Below, piece after piece: positions 29,828-40,929 of a stretch of 64,000 bases of DNA. The translations under genes were made by a program, and so were the position numbers. Position 1 is the stretch's first letter; each line of letters begins with the position of its first letter. The DNA is from Spirogloea muscicola. Taxonomy: Eukaryota > Streptophyta > Zygnematophyceae > Spirogloeales > Spirogloeaceae. A model generated the notes under the pieces. It was not told the DNA's origin. It worked only from the letters and a program-made list of their open reading frames with translations, and made no database searches. Where the stretch lies: NCBI GenBank assembly GCA_009602725.1, contig WELB01000052.1:405318-469317 (forward strand). Reading direction: 5' to 3'.

Positions 29828-31189
29828 ATGAAGCCGCTGGACCACCCGACGTCCTGGAATGCTCGCACCAAGGGCCTCAAGTACAGTGTGGGCGTCGACC
29901 AGCTTCTGCTCCTCAAGTCCCTCGTGCCCATCGAGGTAACTAACGCGAGGCAACCCGGTAACCTGCTACTGCCGTGCCAAGTGCCGCCCTTGTTGACGGC
30001 GCGCTTCGGCTCTTGTTATTGCTTGCCACTCAAAGACGTGCCTGTCGTACATTTGTAATGTGCCTTGCAGGCGATGATAGGAGCAGGCGCCCTCGTTGCT
30101 GCAATTCTCCCCCGCTTCATCGGCGCACTGCTCGCTGCCATCCTGCTGCTGCCGCCCATCGTTCGAGTTGCCATTCGGCAGCTGAGACATCCCAAGAGCC
30201 AGGAGGTATGGCATGAGCATGGTGACTCTTATACACGCAGTTCTCCTCGATGAGGCGAGCTCCATATCCGCTCAGGAAACGCCTAGAAGTTGACAGTGCA
30301 CTTGAGCTCCCTCGCAGATGGAAGGGGTCCTGAAGGGACGTATGACAGCGGAGCTTGATGGCGACTTTTGCATATTCCTCATCGGATTCAGAATCAACGC
30401 CCCCTGGAAGCTTACTCCCGAGCTCCAGTGGGCAGGCGGCCAATTTCAGGCCATCATTGATGAGCTCAAGTCCCTTCCCGAGAGCAGTGGTTTTATGGGT
30501 TGCCACGGCCTCAGCGGCGACAATTGGGTCAAGGGCCCACAGGTCTTCAACATCAGCTATTGGCGCTCATTTGATCAGCTCCTGGCTTACTCGCGTGACA
30601 GCAAGCTGCTGCACTCCCCAGGTGAGCGCACACCCTCACCCTCTCAGGTGACAAAATCGGCTGTGCTGCTGTACTTGCCGCTGTGCTTGCTGCTTCTAGA
30701 TGCTCATGACTGTGTGTACCAGGAGCAAGGTGAGGGCATGCACATTGTTTCAGGATGACTCTGAGAGAATCAAAACGTCGGCCTGGATGGCCACGGTCCT
30801 TGCATGCCTTTCTTGCCTTCCTGTTATGCGATCTGGACCATTGTGAGCGGAGCTTCTATATGACTGGTAGCACCCTAACTCACACTGTTTATACCGGATG
30901 GACTGCAGCTTGGAAGGTACTGAGCAAGGTGGCCAAAGGCAAAGCGGAGGTGGGCTTCTGGCACGAGGCCTACAAGGTTTCAGGTGGGCAGCACGAGAGC
31001 ATCTATGTCAACTGCCCGCCCATGCTGCTGGGCCGGGCTGGCCGCCTGGTGCCGGCGGCCGGCCCGATGAAGACCTCCAAGGGTCGGATGGACGGCTCTG
31101 AGCACGAATGGCCCAAGGAAGCACAATTCGCCAATGAGGACTATGACGAAAATGATGCAAAAGCCCCTAGCAGTTGCCCATTCAAGTAA
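29828..31189 (+). CDS. DUF4188 protein (monooxygenase-like) with N-terminal membrane segments
   Basis: Four exons fit in phase: 29828-29935, 30071-30205, 30318-30621 and 30909-31189. The first two encode an amino part with two likely hydrophobic segments (AMIGAGALVAAILPRFIGAL and LLAAILLLPPIVRVAI). The rest is a DUF4188 domain, annotated in bacteria as monooxygenase-like (dimeric ferredoxin-like fold). Motifs are KGRMTAELDGDFCIFLIGF, INAPWK, YWRSFDQLLAYSRD, LLHSPAWKVL, VGFWHEAYKV and ESIYVNCPPMLLGRAG. The carboxyl tail is acidic and ends SSCPFK. The membrane anchor seems an addition to the bacterial-type domain. The substrate is unknown. There is a GC island just upstream. Confidence 0.87.
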
Positions 31190-31735
31190 ATGACGCCCTC
31201 ACGGAGGTTGAAGTTCTTGTTGTGAGGACTCCTTGATTGACTGTGAGCAGCAAGCACAGTCAACTAATGATGACTTCTTTCACTTCAAATATATATGAAA
31301 TCAGGCACCCTTGCACGGGTGCCTAACTAGCGCTAAGTTATAGACAGGGTGCTTGTATAGTGGTCAAATCGTACAGGGGTCAGCATCAAAGCAGAGCTTG
31401 ATTGCTGGACATCGTGTCCATTGCTTAACCTAGTATAGAGTCACATAATGTTACTCTGTTCGTGTTAATCAAAGGTTTCTTCATATGACTCGTATACAAT
31501 ACCCAAGCATAAGTTTGATCTTTCGTGTAGCGGTCAATCAGCTAGTGCACGGGCAGCAACTCGAGGGGCCACCAACGAACTGCAAGCTCTGGGAATCAGA
31601 GACCACAGAGTCCAAGCATGCCAAAAGCTGGTACCACGTCTTTCGTTCTCGCATTCAAGCAATCATCAGGTGTAAGCTGGGAGACTATGCACAAGAGGGC
31701 AGTCATCACACTGCGCTGTTGACTTTGACTCATGA
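31190..31735. other. 3' flank of the DUF4188 gene, nothing recognised
   Basis: AT-richer spacer. It contains a short foldback near 31300-31325 (AGGCACCCTTGCACGGGTGCCT) that could act in 3'-end formation or be incidental. Confidence 0.4.
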
Positions 31736-31739
31736 ACAG

Positions 31740-32045
31740 ATGCTGAGGCCTGTTGGGGCAATGGCTGTGAAAGGATGGGAGCTCTTCCCATTAGGGGGCG
31801 GTGGCTGTGAAAGGTCAGCTCAGAAAGAGTCAGTTATAGGGGTGGGGTTTGGAAAGAAATTGCTCGCACATAGAGAAAGAGGGGTTAACAAAGCCAGCCC
31901 AGAAAAGAATGGACAAGGTGGGGTTCAAAGGAGATACAAGAAACAAGAAAAAGATTATCCCAGCACTGGGCGATGGCTGTGATTGGCCAGCCCAGAAATT
32001 AGAATGAACAGAGTTCGAAGGGGCCAGGGGAAGAGATTTATTGAA
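31740..32045 (-). repeat. Three stacked LINE hairpin tails on the minus strand
   Basis: GGTGGCTGTGAAAGGTCAGC (31801-31820), AAAGCCAGCCCAGAAAAGAA (31891-31910) and GCGATGGCTGTGATTGGCCAGCCCAG (31970-31995) mark successive tails. The last two have the reversed TCCATTCTTTTCTGGGCTGGC form with GAACAGAGTTCGAAGGGGCC beyond. A microarray of solo 3' ends. Confidence 0.7.
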
Positions 32046-32084
32046 AGGAGGCGAGAGCTGTGTGTTATGTATCACGTTTGGAGA

Positions 32085-32310
32085 GCTAGTCAGAAAGCTG
32101 GTCGAGCTTTAGCTGGTGGCAGAAGGGCTTGTCATCTGCCGTCCCGTATTCGGGCATCAGTTAGCGACCTCACGTGTTGGATCGTGCATACTGAGCGGGT
32201 CAGCTTAGCAGCAGGTGATATACCACAGTTGGTGTACTTGGCCACCCTCCATCGCTCAATGCACGCTCCCACCTCTTCCTTGCTCAAGCTGGCCTCTCAC
32301 AATGATTTGC
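32085..32310 (+). mobile_element. LINE family D tail, 5'-truncated
   Basis: CAGAAAGCTGGTCGAGC, the codons for LPSRIRASVSDL, a changed end, then GAGCGGGTCAGCTTAGCAGC and AGGTGATATACC. The GCTTGCC part is lost, with GTGTACTTGGCCACCCTCC remaining. Confidence 0.75.
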
Positions 32311-32534
32311 CTTGCTTTGCAGATGTTGCTTCATCCATGTGAAAGTCAAACCGTGGGGAATATGCCAGAGGGCCAGAGGGCCAGCTTGCCCCAAGTACAG
32401 TGGCCTATTGGGGCGGACAACTTGCCAAGGTAATGAGTTACTCGTTATAAATCAGCGCGGCCCCCATGAGATTTAGTGGGTAAGTCACAAAACGAGTTAG
32501 GCTCAGTACCGAGCTGAGGTCCTGGCGGACCGCC

Positions 32535-35108
32535 GTGGCCGCCATGGCCGCGTGCCAGCAGCCCAGGCAAAGGCGGCCGCGGCCGCCGCGGCAGCCGCCG
32601 GCGCACAAGGCCGAGGTCGCCGAAGCGATCGTCAACAAGCGAGAGGACGCAGCCGCCGCTGTGCGGCGGTCCAGACGTCCACCTGAGCGACTGCCGAACA
32701 TGGCGGCAATGGCCTCCGAGGCGGAGGCTGGCGGCGCGGACGCGGCGGCGGCGCGGCGGACGTTCCGGCTGGAGCACGGAGCGCACCCCTACGGCGTGCA
32801 GCCTCGCGGCAACCTGCTGCTCGCCGCCGGCGCCGCCGACTGCCGCGCCGCTGGCCTCGGAACCCTGGCGGTGCTGGGCGACGAGGCCCTGCTGGACGTG
32901 CTGGCGCTGCTGCCGGCGGCGGGCCTGGCGCGCGTCGCCGCCGCCAGCCGCGCGCTGTACGTGCTCGCCCACCACGCCGACCTCTGGCGCCAGCTCGTGC
33001 TCGCCGATCTGGGCGGCGCCTTCCGCTTCCACGGCTCCTGGAAGCAGACCTACGCTGCCGGCCGCAAGCTGACGGCCGCGCCACACATACCACTCAAGGT
33101 ATGAGTCTCAGGGTTTAGGATTTTAGGGTTTGGGATGCAAGGTTTAGGGTGCTGCGAGTGTCGAAGTGATGCTTAAGTGAGCAGAACTATTGGCAATCAG
33201 GCAGGCTACGAATGATTAGCACCAGGGGTTGATTCCCGCGCCACAGAAATGGGAGCAGCAAAGGTGCTCTAGATCCAGGGTCGAGGTGTGCCGCCTAGAA
33301 AACTGCAATGTGTCCAGCTGGCTGCTAAAAATGGCAAAGTATGGGCTGAAGTCCAGCTTGTGGCCCGCTTAGTTGGAGGCGACCTCTTGAGGTCCCGACA
33401 GCTTCCCATCCTGGCCTGCCCGAGCCTTGAATAGCAGATGTACTGCAGACTCCCCTCAACCTGTACCTGCTGACCTGTGATTAGTGAGCGGGTCGGCTTA
33501 GCAGCAGGTGTGTATGTGCTTGCCTTTGTACTTGTCCAGAGGGCTCTCAACTAGTCAGTGCAAACCTCTGCTCTCCCAAGCGTCAATGGCCAATTGGAGC
33601 ACTCAGCGCCGTGTCACTTCGTACTGTCTCTGCAAAGTGGCACAGCGCTGACAGAGCTGTGCCTCTTTCTCTGGTCCTGCTTGTTATGGACGAGCGCGTA
33701 GTCGCTGAACCCTGCAGCTTGGCTGTGCAGGTGGCGGGCTTCTACTCCGACCACCTGTTCCAGAGCTGGCTGTGTGCCAGTTTGCAGATGCGCCCAGAGT
33801 GGCTGCAGGCAGAGACCGTGCCCCGAGTTGCCGGTCTGTCGTTTGCTGACTTTGTGTCGCGCTTTGAGGAGCCCAACCGGCCCGTCATAATCACGGATGC
33901 ACTGGACGGCTGGCCAGCGCTCAAACGGTGGGACCGCCAGTACCTCATCGAGCAAACGGGCGCTGCCACCTGGCAAGTTGGGCCTGTGGAGATGGCCCTT
34001 GAGGATTTTTACGCCTACATGGACAAGGTCGAGGAGGAAAGGCCACTGTACCTGTTTGACCCGAACTTTGTGGCCAAGGCACCTGCGCTGGCAGATGACT
34101 ACAGTGTGCCAAAGTACTTCCAGGAGGACCTCTTCTCCATTCTTGGGGACAGCCGGCCTGATCACCGGTGGCTAATCATTGGGCCAACCAGGTGGCTGCT
34201 CTGGTGCTACTACTTGCATATTCGTTAGAAGACCTGCTCGATTTATTCCTCCTCCAACTTCCGTCACTGTCGTACAAGCTTCCACTTTCGGAGCGGGCTT
34301 CGCACTTCCATGACATGTCTGAGATGGAGGTGGGCACCCTGCACGTGGTAGGTCCGGGTCGTCATTCCACATCGACCCCAACTCCACTTCTGCTTGGAAT
34401 GCTGTTGTGCGTGGTGCCAAGAAGTGGATACTCTACCCCCCAGAAACGATCCCCCCAGGCGTACACCCCAGCGCTGACGGTGCAGATGTGGCGGCGCCCT
34501 ACTCCATCATGGAGTGGTTCATGAACCACTATGAAGAGGCAAGACAGGCTGCCGCGCCCCCTCTGGAGTGCATCTGCAAAGCTGGGGAGGTCATCTTTGT
34601 CCCACATGGCTGGTGGCACCTTGTTGTCAACTTGGAAGACTCTATTGCCATCACCCAGAACTTTGTCAGCAGGTGACATACTGAATGCAGGATTCTTCGT
34701 CCACTTGCTGTGTGTTGCTTTCGTTGTAGTTGTGACAGCAAGCGTGAATCTCATGTCCTGCGCTGCTATTTTCGTCGCGAGCTAGCTGTGCACTCTGTTC
34801 ACTTGACAGACATGTAAGCCAAGTACTCGCTGACAGGAGTTTGCTCCATTGATTGCCACAGACGAAATATCCTGAGTGTTCGTGACTTCCTCAAGCACCC
34901 CAATGCATACATCCTCGTCTCTGGGACCAATGAAAGGGTGTCACTTCATGACAGGTTTGTAAGCAGGTTCGAAGAGCTGTATCCAAGGGAGCTGGAAGAC
35001 CTGCAGAGGATTGCTGACGAAAAGGCGGCAGCACGTAAACGCAAGTCCTTCTTTTGGGATACTGCAAATGATAGCTTCAGTGGTGGATTCAGATTTGGCT
35101 TCGTTTAA
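32535..35108 (+). CDS. F-box and JmjC domain protein (JMJ21/JMJD6-like)
   Basis: A Fe(II)/2-oxoglutarate oxygenase with an amino-terminal F-box, as in the plant JMJ21-type group. Exons: 32535-33098, 33731-34191, 34352-34672 and 34862-35108. The F-box-like region is LGDEALLDVLALLPAAGL to YVLAHHADLWRQLVLAD, followed by FHGSWKQTYAA. The JmjC part begins EEPNRPVIITDALDGWPAL and continues YLFDPNFVAKAP, HRWLIIGPTRSGSSF, the metal-binding HID, WNAVVRGAKKWILYPP, and VPHGWWHLVVNLE with the distal His. It then runs AITQNFVSRRNI. The product is about 500 residues. The start could instead be the ATG at 32700 (MAAMASEAE). Intron 1 contains a telomere-like motif and a LINE tail. Demethylase versus hydroxylase activity cannot be told from sequence. 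Confidence 0.9.
33108..33155 (+). promoter_or_regulatory. Telomere-like TTTAGGG cluster in intron 1 of the JmjC gene
   Basis: GGGTTTAGG, TTTTAGGGTTTGGG and GGTTTAGGG occur within 45 bp, starting ten bases after the splice donor. The reverse complement is the plant telo-box AAACCCTA. It could be an intronic enhancer-like site or an old telomere-repair scar. Confidence 0.55.
33465..33560 (+). mobile_element. LINE family D tail inside JmjC intron 1
   Basis: CTGACCTGTGATTAGTGAGCGGGTCGGCTTAGCAGCAGGTG then ATGTGCTTGCCTTTGTACTTG. It is the last codons plus 3' UTR of a D element, in the sense orientation of the host gene. Confidence 0.75.
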
Positions 35109-35543
35109 CAGTATCTGTTACAGTATCTGTTATGCTGTCAGGTAACAGATGCGGAATTTGTTGTCATTCATTGGCATGCTCTGTGCTGCGCAGCTATTTG
35201 CTGTGCAAGGCTGTGCTTATTTATAAGGATTTACCCTCTAGTGAATGCATGGTGCAAAGTATTTCCTGCCCTCCAAGTACGCATTGCTGTAACCGAGATC
35301 AAGTGCTCCAGAGTATACATGAGCCTCTGTCCACAAATTTGTCAACAGAGTGGCAAAGGGACTGCAGAATGCGCCTCAGCTATCGCTGAGCTACTGCTTG
35401 CAAATAATCAGAGCACACATAGTCCCACTTCGTTACATCAGACACATCAGCCTGAATCTCTCAGCACATCTGTGAGCAGCAAAGACGGAGTAGGACTAGC
35501 CCCGTTCTATGGAGCCCACATCGGTGACACCATGTGAATGGCT
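35109..35543. other. Intergenic between convergent genes
   Basis: 3' flanks of the JmjC gene and of ubiquitin-eS31. A short direct repeat TACAGTATCTGTTA lies near 35108-35131. Nothing else is recognised. Confidence 0.4.
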
Positions 35544-36182
<639 letters not shown>

Positions 36183-36384
36183 GGCTGCCTCTAGCGCGCC
36201 ACCGCTCGGGCAGGCGCCGCCGCCACTCTAAGGCCCCGCCGACGTGCAAGGCCGCCGCCGCCGCCGCNCGCCGCCGCCGCAGCGCCGCGCCGCCGCGCCG
36301 CGCTCCGGACTTGTCCTTCGTCGCGCGGTTGGGGGGCGGGGTTATGGCTGCCGGGTGGAGACTGCGGCTGGGAGCCGCGGCCCT
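36183..36384 (-). promoter_or_regulatory. Promoter region of ubiquitin-eS31 with a CGC trinucleotide run
   Basis: A GC-rich island with a (CGC)n run at about 36247-36285 that includes one ambiguous base (N at 36268). It lies directly upstream of the minus-strand start. Confidence 0.45.
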
Positions 36385-36425
36385 GAAACCCTGGGCACCC
36401 TAAAACCCTGCCCCTAACCCCTCCT
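36385..36425. promoter_or_regulatory. Telo-box-like AAACCCT/CCCTAA motifs upstream of ubiquitin-eS31
   Basis: TGAAACCCTGGGCACCCTAAAACCCTGCCCCTAACCCC carries four CCCTAA-type hits in about 40 bp. In plants, telo-boxes sit in promoters of ribosomal-protein and other translation genes, which fits the neighbour. Function here is inferred. Confidence 0.55.
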
Positions 36426-36539
36426 CGGAGCCTGACGACCGTCAGATCGCCAGGCCATAAGCCAACATCTTTGGATGCGTGCATCGCTGCCATCCAAATG
36501 TGAGGCAGCCGGCTTTTGGGGCCCGTCGAGCCAGTGGTA

Positions 36540-36690
36540 AGAAGAGAGAAGGCGCGCGGTGCGCATGGAATGGAAGGGAGGCCAAATCAAAATGAAACGT
36601 TGTTCAGGCAATATTTAGTGCAAAACAATAGGGCTACATAAAACGAAGCCTCCAAAGGGGGGCGAGGGCTGTGCAAAGCCGCCCGAAAAG
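36540..36690 (-). repeat. LINE family B tail plus hairpin tail, minus strand
   Basis: GAGAAGGCGCGCGGTGCGCATG and AAGGGAGGCCAAATC, then GTTGTTCAGGCA (reversed TGCCTGAACAAC) and the B 3' UTR to GGGGCTACAT. Beyond lies a worn hairpin-like GAGGGCTGTGCAAAGCC. Confidence 0.75.
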
Positions 36691-36836
36691 CCAGCTGTGG
36701 TAGGCTGGGCAGGGCTCAGCCTACCACTCAGCGCCTGGCCGCGATCTATCTCGTGCGAGTGCAGGTGCAGCCGCGTCACGCTTTGCCCGCGTGCCCGCAG
36801 GCATTATTTGCGTGCTAAAGAGTGCGGGCCTGGCAG

Positions 36837-37572
36837 CGCTCATCATCGCCGCACATTTGACATCGTGGGGCGTGCAACCTGGTGGGGGACCACGGGCCTT
36901 GATCGATGTTGTTACGGAGGCCCATAGAGAAAGCGCGGCCAGATTGACTGGTGGTTGTGAGAGGCCAGCCCAAAGGAATGGACAAAGTCTGAAGGAGCCG
37001 GATTGAGCAGAAAGCAAAGTACTAAGAGCTAAGACGGCAGCAAGGGGACTCTTAGAAACCTCCAGTCAGTAGATGGCCTACAACGGGTCCAGCATCGACA
37101 CACATCGCTGGCCACGCAGTAGGCAGTGCAGAACAAGGAAAGCTGCAGCACTACTCTGATTACCCCCAATGCAAATAGCTCCTGCCAGCGGCAGTCAACA
37201 TTTTTGGCTGCTGAGGTCCTCGTTTTCACACCCTCCTTCAGAATATAGCAAACTTAGGCTACACACGACATGCAGATGTGTTCCCGGCTGAGATGGGCTT
37301 GCCAGCTGCATATCTGTCGTTCTTGCAAGGACGAGTTTCGGCCTGTTTGCAGCGTGCTCAGGGTAATGCTTTGCACCAGAAAGCTGGGCGAGCTCTACTT
37401 GGTGGCAGACGGGCTTCGTAATTACCATCTAGTATTCAGGCTTCGATTAGCGACCTTTATATTTTGACCCGTGGTTACTGAGCGGGTCAATCTGCTGTAG
37501 ATTATGTAGGTCGTTAGATGTGCTTGCCTTTGTACTTGGTCATTTGGCCTTCGTTGTTGCAAATACACGAAA
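36837..37572 (+). mobile_element. LINE family A copy interrupted by a short minus-strand insertion
   Basis: The first part (36837-36926) covers the endonuclease-like VQPGGGPRALIDVV. The second (37075-37572) runs from AGIDTHRW-like codons to the stop near 37480 and the 3' UTR to CAAATACACGAAAT. Between them, about 36927-37074 holds a minus-strand hairpin tail (GGTTGTGAGAGGCCAGCCCA then AAGGAATGGACAAAG). It is broken, with several frame changes. Confidence 0.8.
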
Positions 37573-37579
37573 TTCGCAT

Positions 37580-37885
37580 GCAGGTCCTGGCCATTCATCA
37601 GCGTGCTGCTCGGCGCGAAAACTGAAGAAGGGCTCCCCCTTAAGCGAGGCCACTGGCTTCCATGGAGGTGCTCGGCTCCCCAAGCTAGCATGGCTGAATT
37701 GCACGTGCTCACCCGTGGAAAATGATGCACCCCTCCAGCGGTGCTTTCGCCCTGCTACCTTAGCCCCTCCTAAGCCTGTGTCTTCGCTTTGGCTAGACCT
37801 TTCCCTTACATTCTGATTCTGCATGTATTGGCTCGGGTTGGCCTCTGTTTCAGTTCATGCACACTGCATGCCTCTCTCTCTTTGC
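37580..37885 (+). mobile_element. LINE family B tail, broken
   Basis: GGTCCTGGCCATTCATCAGCG corresponds to the codons for ALAIHQRA. Then GGAGGTGCTCGGCTCCCCAAG and CACGTGCTCACCCGTGG, the coding end, followed by the B 3' UTR to TTGGCTCGGGTTGGCC and TCATGCACACTGCATGCC. It starts right after the 3' end of the family A copy, in the same orientation. Confidence 0.78.
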
Positions 37886-38784
37886 CGCACTTACTCGTAG
37901 CCCTGCACCAATCTGTCTACCCCATGCACAATCTGCTACTCTCCCTCGCTGGGTCCTCATACACAGTCTTCTCGGATGGCCCAATCCTCTTCTGGCTGCC
38001 GTCTTGGTGACAATTGCTGGCAATTATAGTCGCTTGATCGCCGCTGCTTGATTACCAGCACTGGCTCCTGTGCGAGTACCGTCCTACAGCATCAACATGT
38101 GCATGATGATGGGGCTGGCCACAGCCATTGCCTCTGAGGCAGCTGTCACAACGACAGTGTGAGTTGACTTCACAGGTTGAAGAAAGAAGAATTGGTCAAC
38201 CAATGCTGATTACAGTGGCACTGAAGAACAGAATCTCTCGCAGCAATTCACTAAAGATCGCCACAAGCTTGATTGGGTGGCTACGCATGTGCTTCGCTAC
38301 TCTAATTTAAGGTTGCCGGAATAGTATCAGGCCTGACTTGGTCAAGCCTGCACGTGTTGCGCTACCATCTTCATAGCCAAGGTGCTCGTTTATGTGCATG
38401 TCAAGAGTCTTTGACGTGCATGCCAAGAGACAATGGTATGAAAGTGCGCATAGGCGACGAGAAGCTTCCCTTATGTGTTGGCTCGCAACAAGAACGGACA
38501 TGATGACAAGCTCCATATTGCTACACAATGCCATCCAGGCTCGTGTATTGCTGCCCCAACCCTGCACGGTGTGTTGCCACCCCGACCCTGCGCCTATCCT
38601 GAAAGTGGCAATTGCCACAGTATATACAGCACTTGTAGTCTGCTGTACACTACTTCGTGACAAGTCAAGGAGTTGGGACTGGCATGGGAGTCCATGATGG
38701 ACCTTGCTATCCGGCAGTTACTGCAGTAAGATGATGGGGGACTCACACAAGCTCGTCTGGGAGGCTTATCTGCCACGCCCTCAG
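37886..38784. other. Intergenic; one worn hairpin tail, otherwise nothing recognised
   Basis: Near 38108-38130 GATGGGGCTGGCCACAGCC resembles the LINE hairpin tail. Short frames elsewhere have no known motif. Confidence 0.35.
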
Positions 38785-39411
38785 CTACCTGCCTGAACTT
38801 GCAACAGTCCGGTTTCTGAGAGCAGCCTGCAAATTTAGGTCAAAGAGTTCGCACCGGATGGGCATTTCCACCTCGTAGAAGGGATTCTTGAGCACGTAGT
38901 CTGCATAGAGGTCATAGATTACTCGCAATAACGTGTCTACCCCTGGAGCACCTGGCTCTGCAACTATGAAGAATTTGGTACCTGCAACAGAACAGCTTTA
39001 ATTTGCTCAGTTGCCATTACGTCCAGTGTCACGCCAGCATCTGCATCAACATATAGGGCATGTTTGTGTCAGCACCTGTATGAGTCTGGAAGCAATGGAG
39101 GTCGAAGTTGTCAGCTTCCAGGAACTCAATACCCTTGCAGCCTGCTACTGGGGACAGTTGGCTGGAGATGGCATGAAGAGAGTGCCAGACGCTTGCAAGC
39201 CTCAGGCTTTCATTCGTATCCAGCCTGACCATGGAGCCAAAGTCCTGCATAGAAAAGGAGAAGTAAATGTAACTCTGCAAAGAGGAGTCTGCCACCAGAT
39301 GAGAAGAGGAGAGAAGTCCTGGAATGCTAAACGGCAAGATGTCACCCTCACCTTATAGTAGATGAGGCCGCCGGACTTGTTGATGACGAAGAGATTGAAG
39401 ATTGTAGTCAT
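38785..39411 (-). CDS. TRAPPC4: TRAPP complex subunit 4 (Trs23/synbindin)
   Basis: A core longin-fold subunit of the TRAPP tethering complexes, which activate Rab1/Ypt1 in ER-Golgi traffic. Three exons, all in phase: 39352-39411, 39076-39244 and 38785-38981. Exon 1 encodes [20 protein letters not shown]. Exon 2 has [33 protein letters not shown] and [11 protein letters not shown]. Exon 3 has [35 protein letters not shown] and [16 protein letters not shown], ending SSGR. Every block is close to the family pattern. The length of about 141 residues matches yeast-to-human cores without the PDZ-like insert of the animal protein. LINE family B debris lies 900 bp away. Confidence 0.96.
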
Positions 39412-40085
39412 TGCTGCCTCTGGCAGGGTGCTAAAAGTAGCTGCTAGATGCGGCCAGCTCCGGTGCTTCTATGGCGTGAGCTTCTCGCTCTTGTCCCTCA
39501 TGATTATCGTGGGTGGAGCTGAGGTGACGACTGTTCCATTGACTTGTGCAGAGCAGCACGAGCCTTGCGCCAGAGGAGTGAGCTAGGCAGCGACAAATGC
39601 CTGGAGACCCGACGGCCAGCAAGCAACGGACGCAGGTGGTGCCAACACAAGATGATTGGGTTGACGGGCGCAACGCTCCGCGCTTGCAGGCAGCTATCAG
39701 GCGGGCCGCGCCCGGCGGCAGCTGCGGCACCGGGCGGCTCCGGACTGCTCAGACCGCCCGCGGGGAGGGGGGCTCAATTGCGAAGTGGAAATTAGGTCGT
39801 GGGTCAGGAACGACAGGTCCCCTAGACAAGCCGTGGGGACAAATAGCTGGGCGGGCTGCGCGGAAGGAGCTAGTGTGAACGGGGATGTTATGGGCGTGGC
39901 GTGGGCGCAGGGTGGTCGGTGGGCGTGGGAACGCGGGTCGCCACATGGCGCCGAATGGAGCCGGCTCGTGGCACAGCGGCGCAACGTGCGCCACCACCCG
40001 CCCCCCCAATCCCAAAGCAGCGTGGGGGGTCTACAACATGTGTGCTCGTCATCAGAGATGCAATGATGAATGAAAGTTTCCCATC
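39412..40085. other. 5' flank of TRAPPC4; GC-rich, no gene recognised
   Basis: GC-rich from about 39590. The open frames on both strands overlap and carry no known motif. It probably includes the TRAPPC4 promoter. Confidence 0.35.
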
Positions 40086-40365
40086 CCAGAGCGCTGCATC
40101 TGAGAGCTGGCCGTGCTCTCGCTGCGGGCTCTGGCTTTCGTCAGGGTGATAGCTTCCCGGCCGCTAGTCTGTCGGATCTGAGGCTCCTCACTCGTACTTA
40201 TTGAGTGATCCATCCTCCCCCTGTTTTACCATTGCATCCTCAGGCCCCTTTGTAGCTGCTCACCGCTCTTAGGCCCCTCTGAACCTTTGTGAATTCTTTT
40301 TGGGCTGGCTTTTGGCAGCCCTTGCCCCCATTGGGAGTGCCACTTCTTTCTCATCCCAGAGCGGC
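40086..40365 (+). mobile_element. LINE family C tail, near-identical to one at 60970-61245
   Basis: From CTGAGAGCTGGCCGTGCTCTCGC through the coding end SLSDLRLLTRTY (stop near 40202), then CTCAGGCCCCTTTGTAGC and GAATTCTTTTTGGGCTGGC to CCATTGGGAGTGCC. By eye about 235 bp is nearly identical to 61005-61240, so these are recent copies or share a recent source. Confidence 0.88.
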
Positions 40366-40384
40366 GCAGGTGGTGTGAGTGGCC

Positions 40385-40545
40385 ACAGCGTCACACAAAA
40401 GGCGCGCGCGGTGCGGCTGAATCGGCGGGTAGGCCAAGTCTGTTGGATGCAGTGTGTTCAGGCAAAAGCTTGTGCAAACAATGGGGCTACACGATGGACG
40501 CGAATGGACAAGGTCCGCAGGGGCCAGAAAGGGCTGAGGACTGGT
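40385..40545 (-). repeat. LINE family B tail, minus strand, with hairpin fragment
   Basis: AAAGGCGCGCGCGGTGCG, GGTAGGCCAAGTC, GTGTTCAGGCAAAAGC and GGGGCTACACG are the reversed B 3' UTR. AATGGACAAGGTCCGCAGGGG beyond is tail-like. Confidence 0.7.
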
Positions 40546-40614
40546 CAGACTTGGCCTCCTGGCCCTCCGTCACTCGTTACAGAATCATCATATTGAGCTC
40601 CATTTCATGTATCC

Positions 40615-40712
40615 CCCACTTCTTGCACTAGCTTTTGCATAAACAGTGTATTGGCTCAAATGTGCCACCCTTTTAGTACATGCGCACTGTACGCCAGCTC
40701 TCTGACTCCCTA
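40615..40712 (+). repeat. LINE family B tail
   Basis: TTGCACTAGCTTTTGCATAAAC, GTGTATTGGCTC and CATGCGCACTGTACGCC: a worn B 3' end shortly before the ENTH gene. Confidence 0.65.
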
Positions 40713-40929
40713 CTCCCTCCCGCAGGCCGGCCGACGCCCACCCCTCCCCGGCGCCCGACTCAGGACTCGCGGGGCCACCCCTCTCACGTTGCAGCCGCCG
40801 TGGTCATCGCCGCCGCCAACGCCGCCGCGCCGCCCACGCCGCCGTTCTCCTGCTCCACGGCACACTCGCCACTGCTCGCTGCACTAGCGAGGCCGCTCCA
40901 GGAGCTGCAGCCCGTGCCAAGCCGGCCCC

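Noticed and set aside
31300-31325. A bacterial-type terminator hairpin after the DUF4188 gene
   Set aside because: The foldback is short and the window is clearly eukaryotic, so a rho-independent terminator is not expected.
33614-34165. A 183-codon minus-strand frame opposite the JmjC gene
   Set aside because: It is the mirror of a well-supported JmjC exon (33731-34191), has no motif of its own, and ends inside the host introns.
36927-37074. A new small transposon inside LINE A
   Set aside because: The inserted piece is a minus-strand LINE hairpin tail with flanks too worn to show clear target repeats, so it is explained by the known tail family.
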